Below are positions 1-9,766 of a DNA stretch of 64,000 nt, piece by piece; position 1 is the stretch's first letter; each line of letters opens with the position of its first letter. Below the pieces are notes generated by a model. The model saw only the letters and a program-made list of their open reading frames with translations. It did no database searches and was not told the origin of the DNA. The position numbers and the translations under genes are program-made. This DNA is from Rhizobium sp. Leaf306 (GTDB lineage Bacteria; Pseudomonadota; Alphaproteobacteria; Rhizobiales; Rhizobiaceae): NCBI RefSeq assembly GCF_001423425.1, contig NZ_LMNX01000002.1, forward strand, positions 434,001-498,000, given 5' to 3'.

Positions 1-460
1 CGAAATTGCCGTTCGGATCATGGGCGATCACGGCGTTCGGGGCACCGTTCTGGCGGATCCAGGCGGTCAGCGCGCGTGTGTCGATACCAGAGAGGCCAAT
101 GACGCCGCGGCTCTTCAGCCAGGCGTCGAGATCCTTTGCCGAGCGGTAGTTCGACGGTTGGGTGATATCGGCCTTGAAGATCGTGCCGACGGCGCCGCGG
201 CGGGCAGCGGGCGTCAGGTCTTCGATGTCCTCGTCATTGGTGCCGATATTGCCGATATGCGGGAAGGTGAAGGTGACGATCTGGCTGAGATAGGACGGAT
301 CGGTCAGAATTTCCTGGTAGCCGGTGAGGGCGGTGTTGAACACCACTTCGGCGGTGACCTTGCCGGTCGCGCCGATGCCTGTTCCTTCAATCACGGTTCC
401 GTCGGCAAGCACGAGAACGGCGGTGGGTTTTTTCGTGGTCCAAGGGGTGGTCGCGGTCAT
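1..460 (-). CDS. carA: Carbamoyl-phosphate synthase small subunit (partial, 5' part)
   Basis: This is the glutaminase subunit of carbamoyl-phosphate synthase, which supplies carbamoyl phosphate for arginine and pyrimidine synthesis in the cytoplasm. About 153 N-terminal residues are visible and the gene runs off the left edge. They match the CPSase_sm_chain domain: the start MTATTPWTTKKPTAVLVLADG is followed by the family segments FNTALTGYQEILTDPSY, TFPHIGNIG and GIDTRALTAWIR. The C-terminal glutamine amidotransferase domain lies outside the window. The ATG at 460 fits the usual rhizobial N-terminus. The gene is divergent from the yqeY-like gene, with about 300 bp between them. Identification comes from recalled family sequence and is firm. 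Confidence 0.93.
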   Translation of the reverse strand, partial: MTATTPWTTKKPTAVLVLADGTVIEGTGIGATGKVTAEVVFNTALTGYQEILTDPSYLSQIVTFTFPHIGNIGTNDEDIEDLTPAARRGAVGTIFKADITQPSNYRSAKDLDAWLKSRGVIGLSGIDTRALTAWIRQNGAPNAVIAHDPNGNF

Positions 461-767
461 ATCCATCCTTCTGCCCCAGCGGCCCGTTTCCCGGAGAGGA
501 AAACAGGGTGTCGAGGTCATCTCTCGTCGCAGAAAAGGGCGCGCGGAAACCCGCTTGCGGCCCACTATCCAATTGTTGTGCAGGTCCTCGACATAAACAA
601 GGCAGAACAGCGGGTCAATTGCAGTTTATGAGAAAGCTGGGCGCAAAGACCGGCAATCGGTGAGTTTTGCCGTGTCGGCAAAACGTTTGATCGCCGTTCA
701 CGCTTGTTCTATGACGTCGCAAAAGATCGGTCCGCTGCGGATCGAGTGACGTTCAAGGAGACAGGCC
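461..767. other. Intergenic region between divergent carA and yqeY-like genes
   Basis: About 300 bp must hold the promoters of both divergent genes. I see no convincing ORF and no strong hairpin. Short ORFs across it are not supported by codon use or by any family I recognise. Confidence 0.5.
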
Positions 768-1220
768 ATGTTGCGCGAGAAGCTTTCCGAAGCGATGAAG
801 GAAGCGATGAAGGCGAAGGAAACCCGCAGGCTTTCGACCGTGCGGCTGATCCAGACCGCCATCAAGGACCGTGACATCGCCAATCGCGGCACCGGCAAGG
901 ACGCTGCCACTGACGACGAAATCCTGCAGATCCTGCAGAAGATGGTGAAGCAGCGCGAGGAGTCGGCGAAGATCTACGAAGACAACGCCCGCCCGGAACT
1001 TGCAGCGCAGGAACGCGAAGAGATCGCCGTCATCAAATCCTTCATGCCGGAACAGATTTCCGACGAGAAGGCGAGCGAGATCGTCGCTTCCGTCATCGCC
1101 GAGATCGGTGCTGCTGGAATGAAGGACATGGGCAAGGTGATGGCCATTCTGCGCGAACGCTATGCCGGCCAGATGGATTTCGCCAAGGCGTCCGGCACGA
1201 TCAAGGCGCAGCTGAGCTGA
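768..1220 (+). CDS. GatB/YqeY domain-containing protein
   Basis: A 150-residue protein of the YqeY family, made only of the domain found at the C-terminus of the amidotransferase subunit GatB. It begins MLREKLSEAMKEAMKAKETR and carries the family segments STVRLIQTAIKDRDI and EREEIAVIKSFMPEQ. Length is normal for the family. The cellular role is not well defined; a link to tRNA-dependent amidation is inferred only from the GatB resemblance. The start at 768 is preceded by AAGGAGACAGGCC, a good ribosome binding site. A strong terminator follows 27 bp after the stop, so it is probably transcribed alone. It is often found just upstream of dnaG, as here. Confidence 0.9.
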   Translation: MLREKLSEAMKEAMKAKETRRLSTVRLIQTAIKDRDIANRGTGKDAATDDEILQILQKMVKQREESAKIYEDNARPELAAQEREEIAVIKSFMPEQISDEKASEIVASVIAEIGAAGMKDMGKVMAILRERYAGQMDFAKASGTIKAQLS

Positions 1221-1246
1221 GGTCTAGCCGCTACGCATAAAACGAG

Positions 1247-1282
1247 AAAGGCGGGAAGTCCTTCATGGAGTTCCCGCCTTTT
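1247..1282 (+). terminator. Rho-independent terminator after the yqeY-like gene
   Basis: Perfect 11-bp stem AAAGGCGGGAA / TTCCCGCCTTT around a 13-nt loop, ending in a short T run. Confidence 0.85.
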
Positions 1283-1604
1283 GCTCTTCTACGCCTCCCA
1301 TCGGCCGACCGCGGACATGCCACCGGTAGGAGAGGACGATCGACCGCAGTCATTGCAGGCAGCCGTCCTGAAGAGCAATCTCAGATGCCGTACCCGCCTG
1401 TCGAGGCGACTGACGGCACGTCTTGTCGGATTCAACGCTATGCAGGGAACCTGCGTATCGCAAGTTACAATTCGTTAATTTCTGTGGGTTGATCGGGTCG
1501 GTGGTCACGGGAGCGGCGGCCTGTGAATAGCGGGCATGATTTGCGGCCGGGCTGGCATTCCTGCGCACTGAGCCTTAATATGGTCTCTGGCCCGCGAGGT
1601 AGAC
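1283..1604. other. Intergenic region upstream of dnaG
   Basis: About 320 bp with no supported gene; the overlapping short ORFs have no recognisable family. It presumably holds the dnaG promoter. No strong repeats or hairpins were noticed beyond the preceding terminator. Confidence 0.5.
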
Positions 1605-3617
1605 ATGCGCTTTTCAAACAGTTTTCTTGATGAGATCCGGGATCGGGTGCCGATTTCGACGGTGATCGGCCGTCGTGTCACCTGGGATCGCAGGAAGACC
1701 AATGCTGCGCGCGGCGATTTCTGGGCGTGCTGCCCGTTCCATGGCGAGAAAAGCCCGAGCTTTCACTGCGAGGACCGCAAGGGCCGCTATCACTGCTTCG
1801 GCTGTGGCGTGTCGGGCGATCATTTCCGCTTCATGACGGATCTGGAAGGGCTGAACTTTCCAGAAGCCGTCCAGCAGGTTGCCGATATGGCTGGTATCGC
1901 CATGCCGCAACCCGATCCGCAGGCGGAAAAGCGCGAACGGGAGCGGATGTCGCTTCTCGACGTCATGGAAATGGCGACGCGCTTCTTTCAGGACCAGTTG
2001 CAGAGCCCGACCGGCGCCAAGGCACGCGCCTATCTTCGCGACCGCGGACTGACGGCGCGCACGATCGAGAATTTCCGGCTCGGCTATGCGCTGGACAGCC
2101 GCAATGCGCTCAAGGAGTTCCTGGCCGGCAAGGGTGTGGCCAAGGAGCAGATCGAGGCCTGCGGACTGGTGCGTCACGGCGAGGGGATTGCCGTATCCTA
2201 CGACTATTTCCGCGACCGCATCATGTTCCCGATCCTGTCGTCGCGCGACAAGGTGATTGCCTTTGGTGGACGTGCGATGGCGCCGGATGCACCGGCGAAA
2301 TACATGAACTCGCCGGATACCGAACTCTTCCACAAGGGCCAGGTGCTCTACAATTTCACCCGCGCCAGGCGGGCGGCACAGCCGGGGCCGGGATCGAAGG
2401 AACCGGGCACGATCATTGCCGTGGAAGGCTATATGGACGTGATCGCGCTCAGCCAGGTGGGTGTCGAAAATGCCGTTGCGCCGCTCGGTACGGCGTTGAC
2501 CGAAAACCAGCTGGAGTTGCTCTGGCGGATGACGCCGGAACCGGTCCTATGCTTTGATGGCGATGGTGCCGGTATCCGTGCCGCGAACCGTGCTGCGGAT
2601 CTGGCGCTTCCCTCCATCAAGCCCGGCCGCTCGGTGCGGTTCGCGTTGCTTCCTGACGGCAAGGATCCGGACGATCTCGTCAAGCACGAGGGAAGAGCGC
2701 CGTTCGATGGCGTGATCGGGCAGGCGCGTCCGCTGGCGGAGATGGTCTGGCAGCGGGAAACCAATGGTGCCGCCTTCGAGACCCCGGAAAAGCGGGCGGA
2801 GCTCGAGGCGCGCCTCAAGCAGATCGTTTCCGTGATTGCCGACGAAAGCGTGCGCCGTCACTACCAGCAGAATGTGCGCGATCGTCTCAACGGCTTGTTC
2901 CAGCCGCAGCGCAGTGGCGGCGGGGGCGATCGTCGTCAAAGCTACCAGCGCGAAGGCGGCGGGGCCGGCAGAGGCGGTGCAGCCGGCGGAAGGGGTGGAT
3001 CGTCTTTCCAGCAGCAGGGTCGCGGAATGGGCATTTCCGACCGCCTGACGCGATCGGGGCTGGTGCGGGGACATCTCGACCTTCCGGCCCTGCGCGAAAG
3101 CGTGCTGGCGCTGACCATCGTCCATCACCCGCAGCTTCTGCTCAACGAGTATGACGAGATCGCCTCGATCGAATTCGAGAACCGCGATCTGAAGCGGATG
3201 TGGTCTTGCGTGCTGACTATTGTCGGGCAGGCCGGTGCCGGTTTGACGGTGCAGGACCTGAAACGGGAACTCGGCGAGAATGGCTTTGAGGAACTGTTGA
3301 AGTCGATGAACCAGCAGATCCGCAATGCGCGACTGTGGACGGCGACGGAAGAGGCCGATCCGCAGGATTCGCTGCAAGCCTACCGCCAGACCCGGGCACT
3401 GCATTCCAGAAACAAGGAGCTCCGCTGGCAGAAGATCGAGCTGGAGCGTGAACTCGCGGAGATGACCGAGGACGAGGCCGAGCGTGCCGAGATCCTGCTG
3501 CGTGCACTTCTGGAGGTACAGAATGAAATTTCCAGGCTTGAAAACCAGGAAGCGATCATCGACGGCTTCGGTGTTCTGTCAGGACGCGTCAAGGGCGCTG
3601 CCGTCAGTCACGGATAA
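1605..3617 (+). CDS. dnaG: DNA primase
   Basis: Primase that makes RNA primers at the replication fork and interacts with the DnaB helicase. The 670-residue length is normal for rhizobia. The N-terminal CHC2 zinc-binding domain shows CCPFHGEKSPSF and YHCFGCGVSGD (about residues 41-75). The catalytic core follows, with a TOPRIM domain seen as AVEGYMDVIAL (about 272-282) and CFDGDGAG (about 313-320). A low-complexity Gly/Arg-rich linker (about 440-475) leads to the C-terminal helicase-interaction domain. The start at 1605 has a GAGGT just upstream. It precedes rpoD in the classic primase-sigma macromolecular-synthesis order, but the roughly 540-bp gap suggests rpoD has its own promoters. Confidence 0.97.
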   Translation: MRFSNSFLDEIRDRVPISTVIGRRVTWDRRKTNAARGDFWACCPFHGEKSPSFHCEDRKGRYHCFGCGVSGDHFRFMTDLEGLNFPEAVQQVADMAGIAMPQPDPQAEKRERERMSLLDVMEMATRFFQDQLQSPTGAKARAYLRDRGLTARTIENFRLGYALDSRNALKEFLAGKGVAKEQIEACGLVRHGEGIAVSYDYFRDRIMFPILSSRDKVIAFGGRAMAPDAPAKYMNSPDTELFHKGQVLYNFTRARRAAQPGPGSKEPGTIIAVEGYMDVIALSQVGVENAVAPLGTALTENQLELLWRMTPEPVLCFDGDGAGIRAANRAADLALPSIKPGRSVRFALLPDGKDPDDLVKHEGRAPFDGVIGQARPLAEMVWQRETNGAAFETPEKRAELEARLKQIVSVIADESVRRHYQQNVRDRLNGLFQPQRSGGGGDRRQSYQREGGGAGRGGAAGGRGGSSFQQQGRGMGISDRLTRSGLVRGHLDLPALRESVLALTIVHHPQLLLNEYDEIASIEFENRDLKRMWSCVLTIVGQAGAGLTVQDLKRELGENGFEELLKSMNQQIRNARLWTATEEADPQDSLQAYRQTRALHSRNKELRWQKIELERELAEMTEDEAERAEILLRALLEVQNEISRLENQEAIIDGFGVLSGRVKGAAVSHG

Positions 3618-4154
3618 AGGAGAGCTGCGCAGATACTAAACCGTGTTGAATTGGTCGCCTGATGGATTAACAGCGCGAGTGGAGTGGTCTATACAGCTCT
3701 TGATTGATCACTGTATTGTTGCAACGCATCGGAAAATCGCGTCAATCCCGCGCATTTCGGGTAGAGCCAAGGGTTTTTACCGGGCGGCGGGCTCTTGTCT
3801 TTCATTGTGCACCGCTTACATATGGCTTCAATATGACGGGAGTACCGCCAACGGGGACATGGTCGTAAGGTAATTTCCACTTTTCCTGGGCACAAGCTTT
3901 GGAAGAACTTGACGAAGCGTTATTTTGTGGGAATCACCATTTCGGGCAATATTGGTGGAGTGGGTCTAGCGCCGCGGCGATGTTCGGCATCTTCGTTCTG
4001 GCGGTCCCCGCGAGTAGCGGTCGCCGATGGTAATCGGGAGTTAAAGGTCATTCCGTTACGAGTTGGATATTGATTCGCGGCTGGTGTGGCTTTTGCCCTC
4101 CGCCGCAGGCCACGAAGCGCTGCGCAGTGGCGTTCAGGGAAAGCGACGACATAC
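3618..4154. other. Long intergenic region between dnaG and rpoD
   Basis: About 540 bp, more AT-rich than the flanking genes, with no ORF I can support. It presumably carries the rpoD promoters and 5' leader. No clear intrinsic terminator was seen after dnaG. Short ORFs here lack recognisable domains. Confidence 0.5.
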
Positions 4155-6206
4155 ATGGCAACTAAAGTCAAAGAAAACGAAGAAGCCGATACCGAGCGCG
4201 AAGGCTCGGTCGACGGTCCGCTTCTCGATCTTTCTGACGACGCGGTCAAGAAGATGATCAAAGCCGCGAAGAAGCGCGGCTACGTGACGATGGACGAGCT
4301 TAACTCGGTTCTTCCGTCCGAAGAGGTCACTTCCGAACAGATCGAAGACACGATGGCGATGTTGTCCGACATGGGCATCAACGTCGTAGAAGATGAAGAA
4401 GCCGAGGAGGCCACCACCGAGGAGGAGGACTCCAACGAGAGCGAAGAGAGCGAAGGCGGCGAACTTGCCCCGACGTCCAGCACAGCTCTTGCCACGGCGA
4501 AGAAGAAAGAACCCACCGATCGTACCGACGATCCGGTGCGCATGTATCTGCGCGAAATGGGCTCGGTCGAGCTTCTGTCGCGTGAAGGCGAAATCGCGAT
4601 CGCCAAGCGCATCGAGGCTGGCCGCGAGACGATGATCGCCGGTCTGTGCGAAAGCCCGCTGACGTTCCAGGCGCTGATCATCTGGCGCGACGAACTGAAC
4701 GAAGGCACGACGCTGCTGCGCGAGATCATCGATCTCGAGACGACCTATTCGGGTCCCGAGGCGAAGGCTGCGCCACAGTTCCAGAGCCCGGAAAAGATCG
4801 AGGCGGACCGCAAGGCTGCCGAGGAAAAGGAAAAGACCCGCAAGGCCCGTTTTTCTGCTGCCAACGATGACGACATCACCGCTGTCGGCGGTGACCAGGG
4901 CTTGGAAGAAGAGGAAGAGGACGACGACGAGTCGAACCTTTCGCTTGCCGCCATGGAAGCGGAACTGCGCCCGCAGGTCATGGAAACGCTCGACACGATT
5001 GCGGATACCTACAAGAAGCTGCGCAAGCTTCAGGACCAGCAGGTCGAGCAGCGGCTTGCCGCCTCCGGCACGCTGTCTTCCGCTCAGGAGCGCCGCTACA
5101 AGGAACTGAAGGACGAGCTGATCACGGCAGTGAAGTCGCTGTCACTGAACCAGAACCGCGTCGAAAGCCTTGTCGAACAGCTCTACGACATCTCCAAGCG
5201 TCTGATGCAGAACGAAGGTCGTCTTCTTCGTCTGGCTGAATCCTACGGCGTCAAGCGCGACTCGTTCCTGGAACAGTATCAGGGTGCCGAGCTTGATCCG
5301 AACTGGATGAAGTCGATTGCCAATCTGTCGGCTCGTGGCTGGAAGGATTTCGCCAAGGCGGAGTTCAACGCCATCCGGGATATCCGTCAGGAGATCCAGA
5401 GTCTCGCGACCGAAACCGGGATTTCGATCACCGAATTCCGCCGGATCGTGTCGATGGTGCAGAAGGGCGAGCGCGAAGCGCGGATCGCCAAGAAGGAAAT
5501 GGTCGAGGCGAACCTTCGTCTCGTGATTTCCATCGCCAAGAAATACACCAACCGCGGCCTGCAGTTCCTGGATCTTATTCAGGAAGGCAATATCGGCCTG
5601 ATGAAGGCCGTCGATAAGTTCGAATACCGTCGCGGCTACAAGTTCTCGACCTATGCGACCTGGTGGATCAGGCAGGCGATCACCCGCTCGATCGCCGACC
5701 AGGCCCGCACGATCCGTATTCCGGTGCACATGATCGAGACGATCAACAAGATCGTCCGCACATCGCGCCAGATGCTGCACGAGATCGGCCGCGAGCCGAC
5801 CCCGGAAGAGCTGGCCGAAAAGCTTGCCATGCCGCTCGAAAAGGTCCGCAAGGTCCTGAAGATCGCCAAGGAGCCGATCTCGCTCGAAACCCCTGTGGGT
5901 GACGAAGAGGATTCGCATCTGGGTGACTTCATCGAGGACAAGAATGCGCTGTTGCCGATCGATGCCGCCATCCAGGCGAACCTTCGTGAAACGACGACGC
6001 GGGTTCTCGCATCGCTGACGCCGCGTGAAGAACGTGTTCTTCGCATGCGCTTCGGCATCGGTATGAACACCGACCACACGCTCGAAGAAGTCGGCCAGCA
6101 GTTCTCGGTTACCCGCGAACGTATCCGCCAGATCGAAGCGAAGGCGCTGCGCAAGCTGAAGCACCCGAGCCGGAGCCGCAAGCTTCGCTCGTTCCTCGAC
6201 AGCTGA
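4155..6206 (+). CDS. rpoD: RNA polymerase primary sigma factor RpoD
   Basis: Housekeeping sigma-70 factor that directs RNA polymerase to most promoters. The start is taken at the ATG at 4155 ([17 protein letters not shown]), giving 683 residues, because this is the conserved rhizobial N-terminus; an in-frame ATG 69 bp upstream adds an unrelated extension. Region 1.1 ([18 protein letters not shown]), an acidic stretch, the non-conserved region, region 2 ([19 protein letters not shown]), region 3 and region 4 ([20 protein letters not shown]) appear in order. It ends in [13 protein letters not shown] strong terminator follows 20 bp after the stop, so it closes the transcription unit. Confidence 0.98.
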   Translation: MATKVKENEEADTEREGSVDGPLLDLSDDAVKKMIKAAKKRGYVTMDELNSVLPSEEVTSEQIEDTMAMLSDMGINVVEDEEAEEATTEEEDSNESEESEGGELAPTSSTALATAKKKEPTDRTDDPVRMYLREMGSVELLSREGEIAIAKRIEAGRETMIAGLCESPLTFQALIIWRDELNEGTTLLREIIDLETTYSGPEAKAAPQFQSPEKIEADRKAAEEKEKTRKARFSAANDDDITAVGGDQGLEEEEEDDDESNLSLAAMEAELRPQVMETLDTIADTYKKLRKLQDQQVEQRLAASGTLSSAQERRYKELKDELITAVKSLSLNQNRVESLVEQLYDISKRLMQNEGRLLRLAESYGVKRDSFLEQYQGAELDPNWMKSIANLSARGWKDFAKAEFNAIRDIRQEIQSLATETGISITEFRRIVSMVQKGEREARIAKKEMVEANLRLVISIAKKYTNRGLQFLDLIQEGNIGLMKAVDKFEYRRGYKFSTYATWWIRQAITRSIADQARTIRIPVHMIETINKIVRTSRQMLHEIGREPTPEELAEKLAMPLEKVRKVLKIAKEPISLETPVGDEEDSHLGDFIEDKNALLPIDAAIQANLRETTTRVLASLTPREERVLRMRFGIGMNTDHTLEEVGQQFSVTRERIRQIEAKALRKLKHPSRSRKLRSFLDS

Positions 6207-6225
6207 TCGCTGGACCAGACCCATT

Positions 6226-6260
6226 AAAAGCCCGGCCGTTATGACGTGCCGGGCTTTTTT
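6226..6260 (+). terminator. Rho-independent terminator after rpoD
   Basis: Stem AAAAGCCCGG / CCGGGCTTTT with a 13-nt loop followed by a T run (CTTTTTTATT). Confidence 0.9.
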
Positions 6261-6310
6261 ATTGATGTTGTGATCGGGCCGGGCTCGATCATGCCCGCGA
6301 ACCATCCTAC

Positions 6311-7642
6311 ATGGGAGCCATGCCGGAAATGTCTCCCGCCCCGCATAAGAAGGTGATCGCAACGGCGCTGGGTGCGTCCGTCGCTCTGCATCTGATCATC
6401 GCGGGCGCGCTCCTCGTCAAATTGCCGCTGCCGACCAATGCGGTTCCCGAGGAGGAAACCGTCCAGGTGGAGATCGTGCCGCCGCCGGAAGAGGAAAGGC
6501 AGGAGCCGGTCGAAGAGGCGAAGAAGCCTGACGAGCTGAACCTCAAGGAAGAGGCGAAGGCCGAAGAGCCGCCACCGGAAAAGCCGCCCGAGCAGAAGCC
6601 TCAGGAAGATCCGCTCGAGGACCCCGTGATTTCGGCGAGCAAGGCTTCTGCACCGGAAGCTGCTCCGCCGCCTTCCCCTGCGCAGGACGAAAAGCCGGAG
6701 GAGACGAAGCCGCCGGAACCTCAGCCTCCCAAGCCTGAAGAACCAAAGCCCGAAGAGCCGCAGCCTCAAGAAAAGCCGCCCGAAGAAAAGGCGCCGGAAG
6801 AAGCGAAAGAGCCCGAGGCACCGCAGAAGGCCGAGCAGCCGGCACCGCCGCCGCCGCCTGCAAGCCCGACACCGGCCGAGGAGGAGAAGCAGGCGTCAGC
6901 TCCGCCGATGTCCGCACTGCGGCCTGTGTTCCAGTTTGGCGAAAAGGATAGCGGTCCGCGCCAGGCGCTTGACGGCAATGCTGCGGAGGATACGCCAGCG
7001 CCCGCTGCGACCGATGCCGATCCGCCAGCGCCTGAGGAGCCTGCACAGACGGCGGGTACCGACGGACAGGGCGAGGGCGCGCCAGCAGAAGCGCCGGTGC
7101 CGACCAATATGACGCCACCGCAGCTCAGTGTTCCAGGCTCCGATCCGTCGGGAATGCCCGGACCTGCCGGCGGTGCGTCTCCTGATGCGATGACGGCCGG
7201 GCTCTTTACAGGGCCGCCTTCCTCCGCACCCGTGCCGACGCAAAAGCCGGCGCCGCCGAAACCATCCACTGCCGCCGGCGATCTCAAGCCTGTCAGAACG
7301 CTGTTTTCCGCGCGCGATACCGGTGATGCGCTGGCGACCGTCGCGATGGCCGGCATTCCGCGCGGCGTTCGGGCAGGGCAGCTCTGCTCGTCGGAACTCA
7401 GCGCGCAACTTCAGAACGGCTCGCCCGCCTACAATCCCGATGTCTTGCCCGCACCGAAGCTGCCCAATGGGACGGTTCTCGAGGCGCGCAATATCGGCTT
7501 TCGCGCCAAAGGCCAGTGGCATGATGTCAGCTTCCGCTGCGAAGTCGATGCCGATGCCACGAAAATCGTTTCGTTTTCGATGAATCTGGGTGGCCTCGTG
7601 CCGCGCTCGGAATGGCGCAAGCGCGGTTTTCCCGAGTTTTGA
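6311..7642 (+). CDS. DUF930 domain-containing protein with TonB-like N-terminus
   Basis: A 443-residue membrane-anchored protein. Residues about 15-38 form one hydrophobic helix (VIATALGASVALHLIIAGAL). A long Pro/Glu/Lys-rich low-complexity stretch (about 45-200) of the kind used by TonB and TolA to span the periplasm follows. The C-terminus (about 355-443) is a DUF930 domain, seen as LCSSELSAQLQNGSPAYNPD, VLPAPKLPNGTVL, FRCEVDADATKIVSF and PRSEWRKRGFP. DUF930 is common in rhizobia and has no known function. TonB-like architecture does not prove TonB activity, and the C-terminal domain is not TonB_C. The start could be either of the first two Met codons (6311 or 6320). Confidence 0.85.
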   Translation: MGAMPEMSPAPHKKVIATALGASVALHLIIAGALLVKLPLPTNAVPEEETVQVEIVPPPEEERQEPVEEAKKPDELNLKEEAKAEEPPPEKPPEQKPQEDPLEDPVISASKASAPEAAPPPSPAQDEKPEETKPPEPQPPKPEEPKPEEPQPQEKPPEEKAPEEAKEPEAPQKAEQPAPPPPPASPTPAEEEKQASAPPMSALRPVFQFGEKDSGPRQALDGNAAEDTPAPAATDADPPAPEEPAQTAGTDGQGEGAPAEAPVPTNMTPPQLSVPGSDPSGMPGPAGGASPDAMTAGLFTGPPSSAPVPTQKPAPPKPSTAAGDLKPVRTLFSARDTGDALATVAMAGIPRGVRAGQLCSSELSAQLQNGSPAYNPDVLPAPKLPNGTVLEARNIGFRAKGQWHDVSFRCEVDADATKIVSFSMNLGGLVPRSEWRKRGFPEF

Positions 7643-7667
7643 TCTTCAAGCAGGGAAGAGAATTTCG

Positions 7668-8090
7668 ATGCCGCAGACCGCGATCCAGATTTCGACCAGA
7701 GGCCAAGGGCTATACGAGTTCACGGATGAAGCCGAACGCTTCGTGCGCCAGGCCGGGCGCGACGAGGGCCTGCTGACCGTCTTTGTTCGCCACACGTCCT
7801 GTTCGCTGATCATTCAGGAAAATGCCGATCCGGACGTGAAGCGCGATCTGAAAGCGTTCTTTTCCTGCCTCGTTCCCCCCTCGGACTATCCTTCGATGGG
7901 CTGGGTCAGCCATACAATGGAAGGGCCAGATGATATGCCGGCACATATCAAGGCGGCACTGACGGCAGTCTCGATCGGCATTCCCATATCCGCCGGCAGG
8001 CTGGTGCTCGGCACGTGGCAGGGGATCTATCTCTTCGAGCACCGCGACAGCCCGCACCGTCGAGAGATCGTGCTGCATCTATCGTCGTGA
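7668..8090 (+). CDS. YjbQ family protein (UPF0047)
   Basis: A 140-residue protein of the YjbQ/UPF0047 family. It starts MPQTAIQISTRGQGLYEFTD and shows the family signatures FVRHTSCSLIIQENADPDV, DDMPAHIKAAL and LGTWQGIYLFEHRD. Members form trimers and E. coli YjbQ has weak thiamine-phosphate-synthase activity; the physiological role is unsettled. The ATG at 7668 is chosen because the conserved family sequence begins there and GGGAAGAG lies just upstream; the longer reading overlaps the DUF930 gene. It lies 25 bp after that gene and may be cotranscribed with it. Confidence 0.9.
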   Translation: MPQTAIQISTRGQGLYEFTDEAERFVRQAGRDEGLLTVFVRHTSCSLIIQENADPDVKRDLKAFFSCLVPPSDYPSMGWVSHTMEGPDDMPAHIKAALTAVSIGIPISAGRLVLGTWQGIYLFEHRDSPHRREIVLHLSS

Positions 8091-8236
8091 TGATCGTTGT
8101 TTTCCAAATGAACACATACTGAATGATCGGTTTTGCAGGCATTCAGCTGGGTTGGATAGAGTTGCATCGACCGTTGGCCCGAAAGGCCGGCGCGAGACAG
8201 CCGGACAACCGGTGACAGGTTCAGGAGAAGCAAAAG

Positions 8237-8587
8237 ATGACTACAATCACACGCCTGATGGCGAAGGCCGGCCTTGCAGCCTTGATCGCCCTGACAGGGA
8301 TTTCGGCGTCCGCGCCAATCGCCGCCGCCGCCGGCCCGGAATTCGTACAGTACCGTGAGCGCGACTGGCGTCCGCACCACCCGCCGCGCTATGAGCGCCC
8401 GCGCCACATGCGTCCCGTCGGCTGCTCGCCGCGCTTGGCTGAACGTCGCGCCGAAGCGATGGGTCTGCGCCGTACCCGCGTCGTCGACATCTCCCGCCGC
8501 AGCGTGACCGTCGTCGGCGTCGACCGCCGCGGACGCGACCGGGTCGTGTTTGCCAACGTGCGCGGCTGCCCGCTCATCCGTCGCTAA
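8237..8587 (+). CDS. Small exported basic protein, function unknown
   Basis: A 116-residue protein with a clear Sec signal peptide (about residues 1-32, ending SAPIAAAAG). The mature part is Arg-, Pro- and His-rich (HHPPRYERPRHMRP) and includes a conserved-looking segment from CSPRLAERRAEAMGLRRTR to RGCPLIRR. The two Cys residues could form a disulfide. Rhizobial genomes hold several similar small periplasmic proteins with no known function. AGGAG lies 9 bp before the ATG. A terminator-like hairpin follows. Confidence 0.75.
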   Translation: MTTITRLMAKAGLAALIALTGISASAPIAAAAGPEFVQYRERDWRPHHPPRYERPRHMRPVGCSPRLAERRAEAMGLRRTRVVDISRRSVTVVGVDRRGRDRVVFANVRGCPLIRR

Positions 8588-8615
8588 CGGATCTCAAGCG
8601 TCCCAGTCTATCTTC

Positions 8616-8647
8616 AGCCCCGTCCAGCATTCGCCGGGCGGGGTTTT
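8616..8647 (+). terminator. Probable terminator between convergent genes
   Basis: Stem AGCCCCG / CGGGGTT (one G-T pair) with a 16-nt loop followed by TTTTG. It lies between the exported-protein gene and the convergent SIMPL gene. The stem is short, so confidence is moderate. Confidence 0.55.
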
Positions 8648-8665
8648 GTCGTTGAAGCAATCCGA

Positions 8666-9433
8666 TCAGGGATCGATGGAGAACACGACGTTGACGTTGA
8701 CCGTGTAGCTGGTCTCGCCGGCCGCCACCGGGACGCCGTTGCCGGAATCCTTTGCCATTGTCATGCGCATCATCGGCGGGGCCATGGGCGGTGCCGAATT
8801 CTCGCTGATCTCCATGATGCGGCCGAGCTTGACGCCGGCAGCTTCCGTCAGCGTCTTTGCCTTGGCGAGCGCTTCGGCAACGGCTGCCTTGCGCGCCTGC
8901 GTCATCACTTCGTCGGTATTGGTATTGGTGAACTCGATCTGTCCGCCCTGGTTGACACCGAGCTTGACCGTCTTGTCGATCAGACCGCCGAGCTTTTCGA
9001 GATCGCGCACCTTAAGCGTCAGCGTGTTGGACACTTCGTAGCCGATGATTTCCTGCGGCGGCTCGATGCCGTCCTTCGGGGCTACCTGGCGATATTGCGG
9101 GTAGATCGCAAAGCTGCTGGTCTGGACGTCGCGATCGGCAATGCCTTCAGCCTTGATGGCGGCGAGCACTTCGCTCATTGCCGTGTTGTTGGCGGAGACG
9201 GCCGCATCGGCGGTCTTTGCCTGCCTCACGACGGCAAGCGACAGGATCGCCATATCGGGCGCGACCGCGGCCTTGCCCTCACCGGACACGCTGATGATCG
9301 GTTCGCGCGGCGTGCGGGCTTCCTGCGCAGAGGCGACCGTTGCCGAAAACGGCGACAGCGGAAGGAAGGCCGTGCCGAGGGCAAGGGCTAGGAAAGCCGG
9401 CGCGAGAGAAGGGGCGGTGGGCAAACGGCGCAT
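8666..9433 (-). CDS. SIMPL (DUF541) domain-containing exported protein
   Basis: A 255-residue secreted or periplasmic protein. Residues 1-36 are a signal peptide (FLALALGTAFLPLSPF, then ASAQEA). The SIMPL/DUF541 domain follows, shown by ISVSGEGKAAVAPDMAILSL, the repeated ALAKAKTLTEAAGVKLGRI pattern and the C-terminal YTVNVNVVFSI. Bacterial members such as E. coli YggE are linked to oxidative-stress resistance; the molecular function is not known. The gene ends close to a convergent hairpin, and its start faces the tRNA gene about 200 bp away. Confidence 0.9.
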   Translation of the reverse strand: MRRLPTAPSLAPAFLALALGTAFLPLSPFSATVASAQEARTPREPIISVSGEGKAAVAPDMAILSLAVVRQAKTADAAVSANNTAMSEVLAAIKAEGIADRDVQTSSFAIYPQYRQVAPKDGIEPPQEIIGYEVSNTLTLKVRDLEKLGGLIDKTVKLGVNQGGQIEFTNTNTDEVMTQARKAAVAEALAKAKTLTEAAGVKLGRIMEISENSAPPMAPPMMRMTMAKDSGNGVPVAAGETSYTVNVNVVFSIDP

Positions 9434-9628
9434 TGTGTCTCCTTTGATACTGGTTGTTCGACCTCGACGATCCCGGCCAAATGCCTGAGTTGAAAGCCGA
9501 ACACCCTCTAGGTGACGTGTGATTGTGAACCTATTGCGGCGAGGCCTTGTGAGCGTTCACAATTTGAGCTAGACGGACCCTTGCGACCGGCGAACCATTG
9601 CGCCAGTCGTCATGCCTTCAAAGGGCAG

Positions 9629-9704
9629 GGGCCTGTAGCTCAATGGTTAGAGCCGGCGGCTCATAACCGCTTGGTTGGGAGTTCGAGTCTCTCCGGGCCC
9701 ACCA
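9629..9704 (+). tRNA. tRNA with CAT anticodon, probably tRNA-Ile2 (lysidine-modified)
   Basis: A 76-nt cloverleaf with encoded CCA. The acceptor stem is GGGCCTG / CGGGCCC with one G-T pair, the D-arm is GCTCAATGGTTAGAGC, the anticodon loop is CTCATAA inside GGCGG/CCGCT, and the T-arm contains GTTCGAGTC. Anticodon CAT fits elongator Met or Ile2. The C4-G69 and C5-G68 pairs are TilS identity elements known for E. coli tRNA-Ile2 and absent from its elongator tRNA-Met, so Ile2 is favoured. Its 3' end is the attachment site of the island that follows; the gene remains intact. Confidence 0.93.
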
Positions 9705-9706
9705 TT
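9688..9706 (+). repeat. attL: left 19-bp direct repeat
   Basis: TCTCTCCGGGCCCACCATT covers the T-arm 3' side, acceptor 3' strand, CCA and two following bases of the tRNA. An identical copy lies at 20671-20689. Confidence 0.9.
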
Positions 9707-9766
9707 TACCCTCATAGGGTATTATTTTTCTAACCTTTTGAGGTTACTAGGCTTTCCGAAATTCAC

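Noticed and set aside
4086..4154. Longer rpoD start at 4086
   Set aside because: The extra 23 residues are Arg-rich and unlike Rpo[11 protein letters not shown] at 4155 is the conserved rhizobial beginning.
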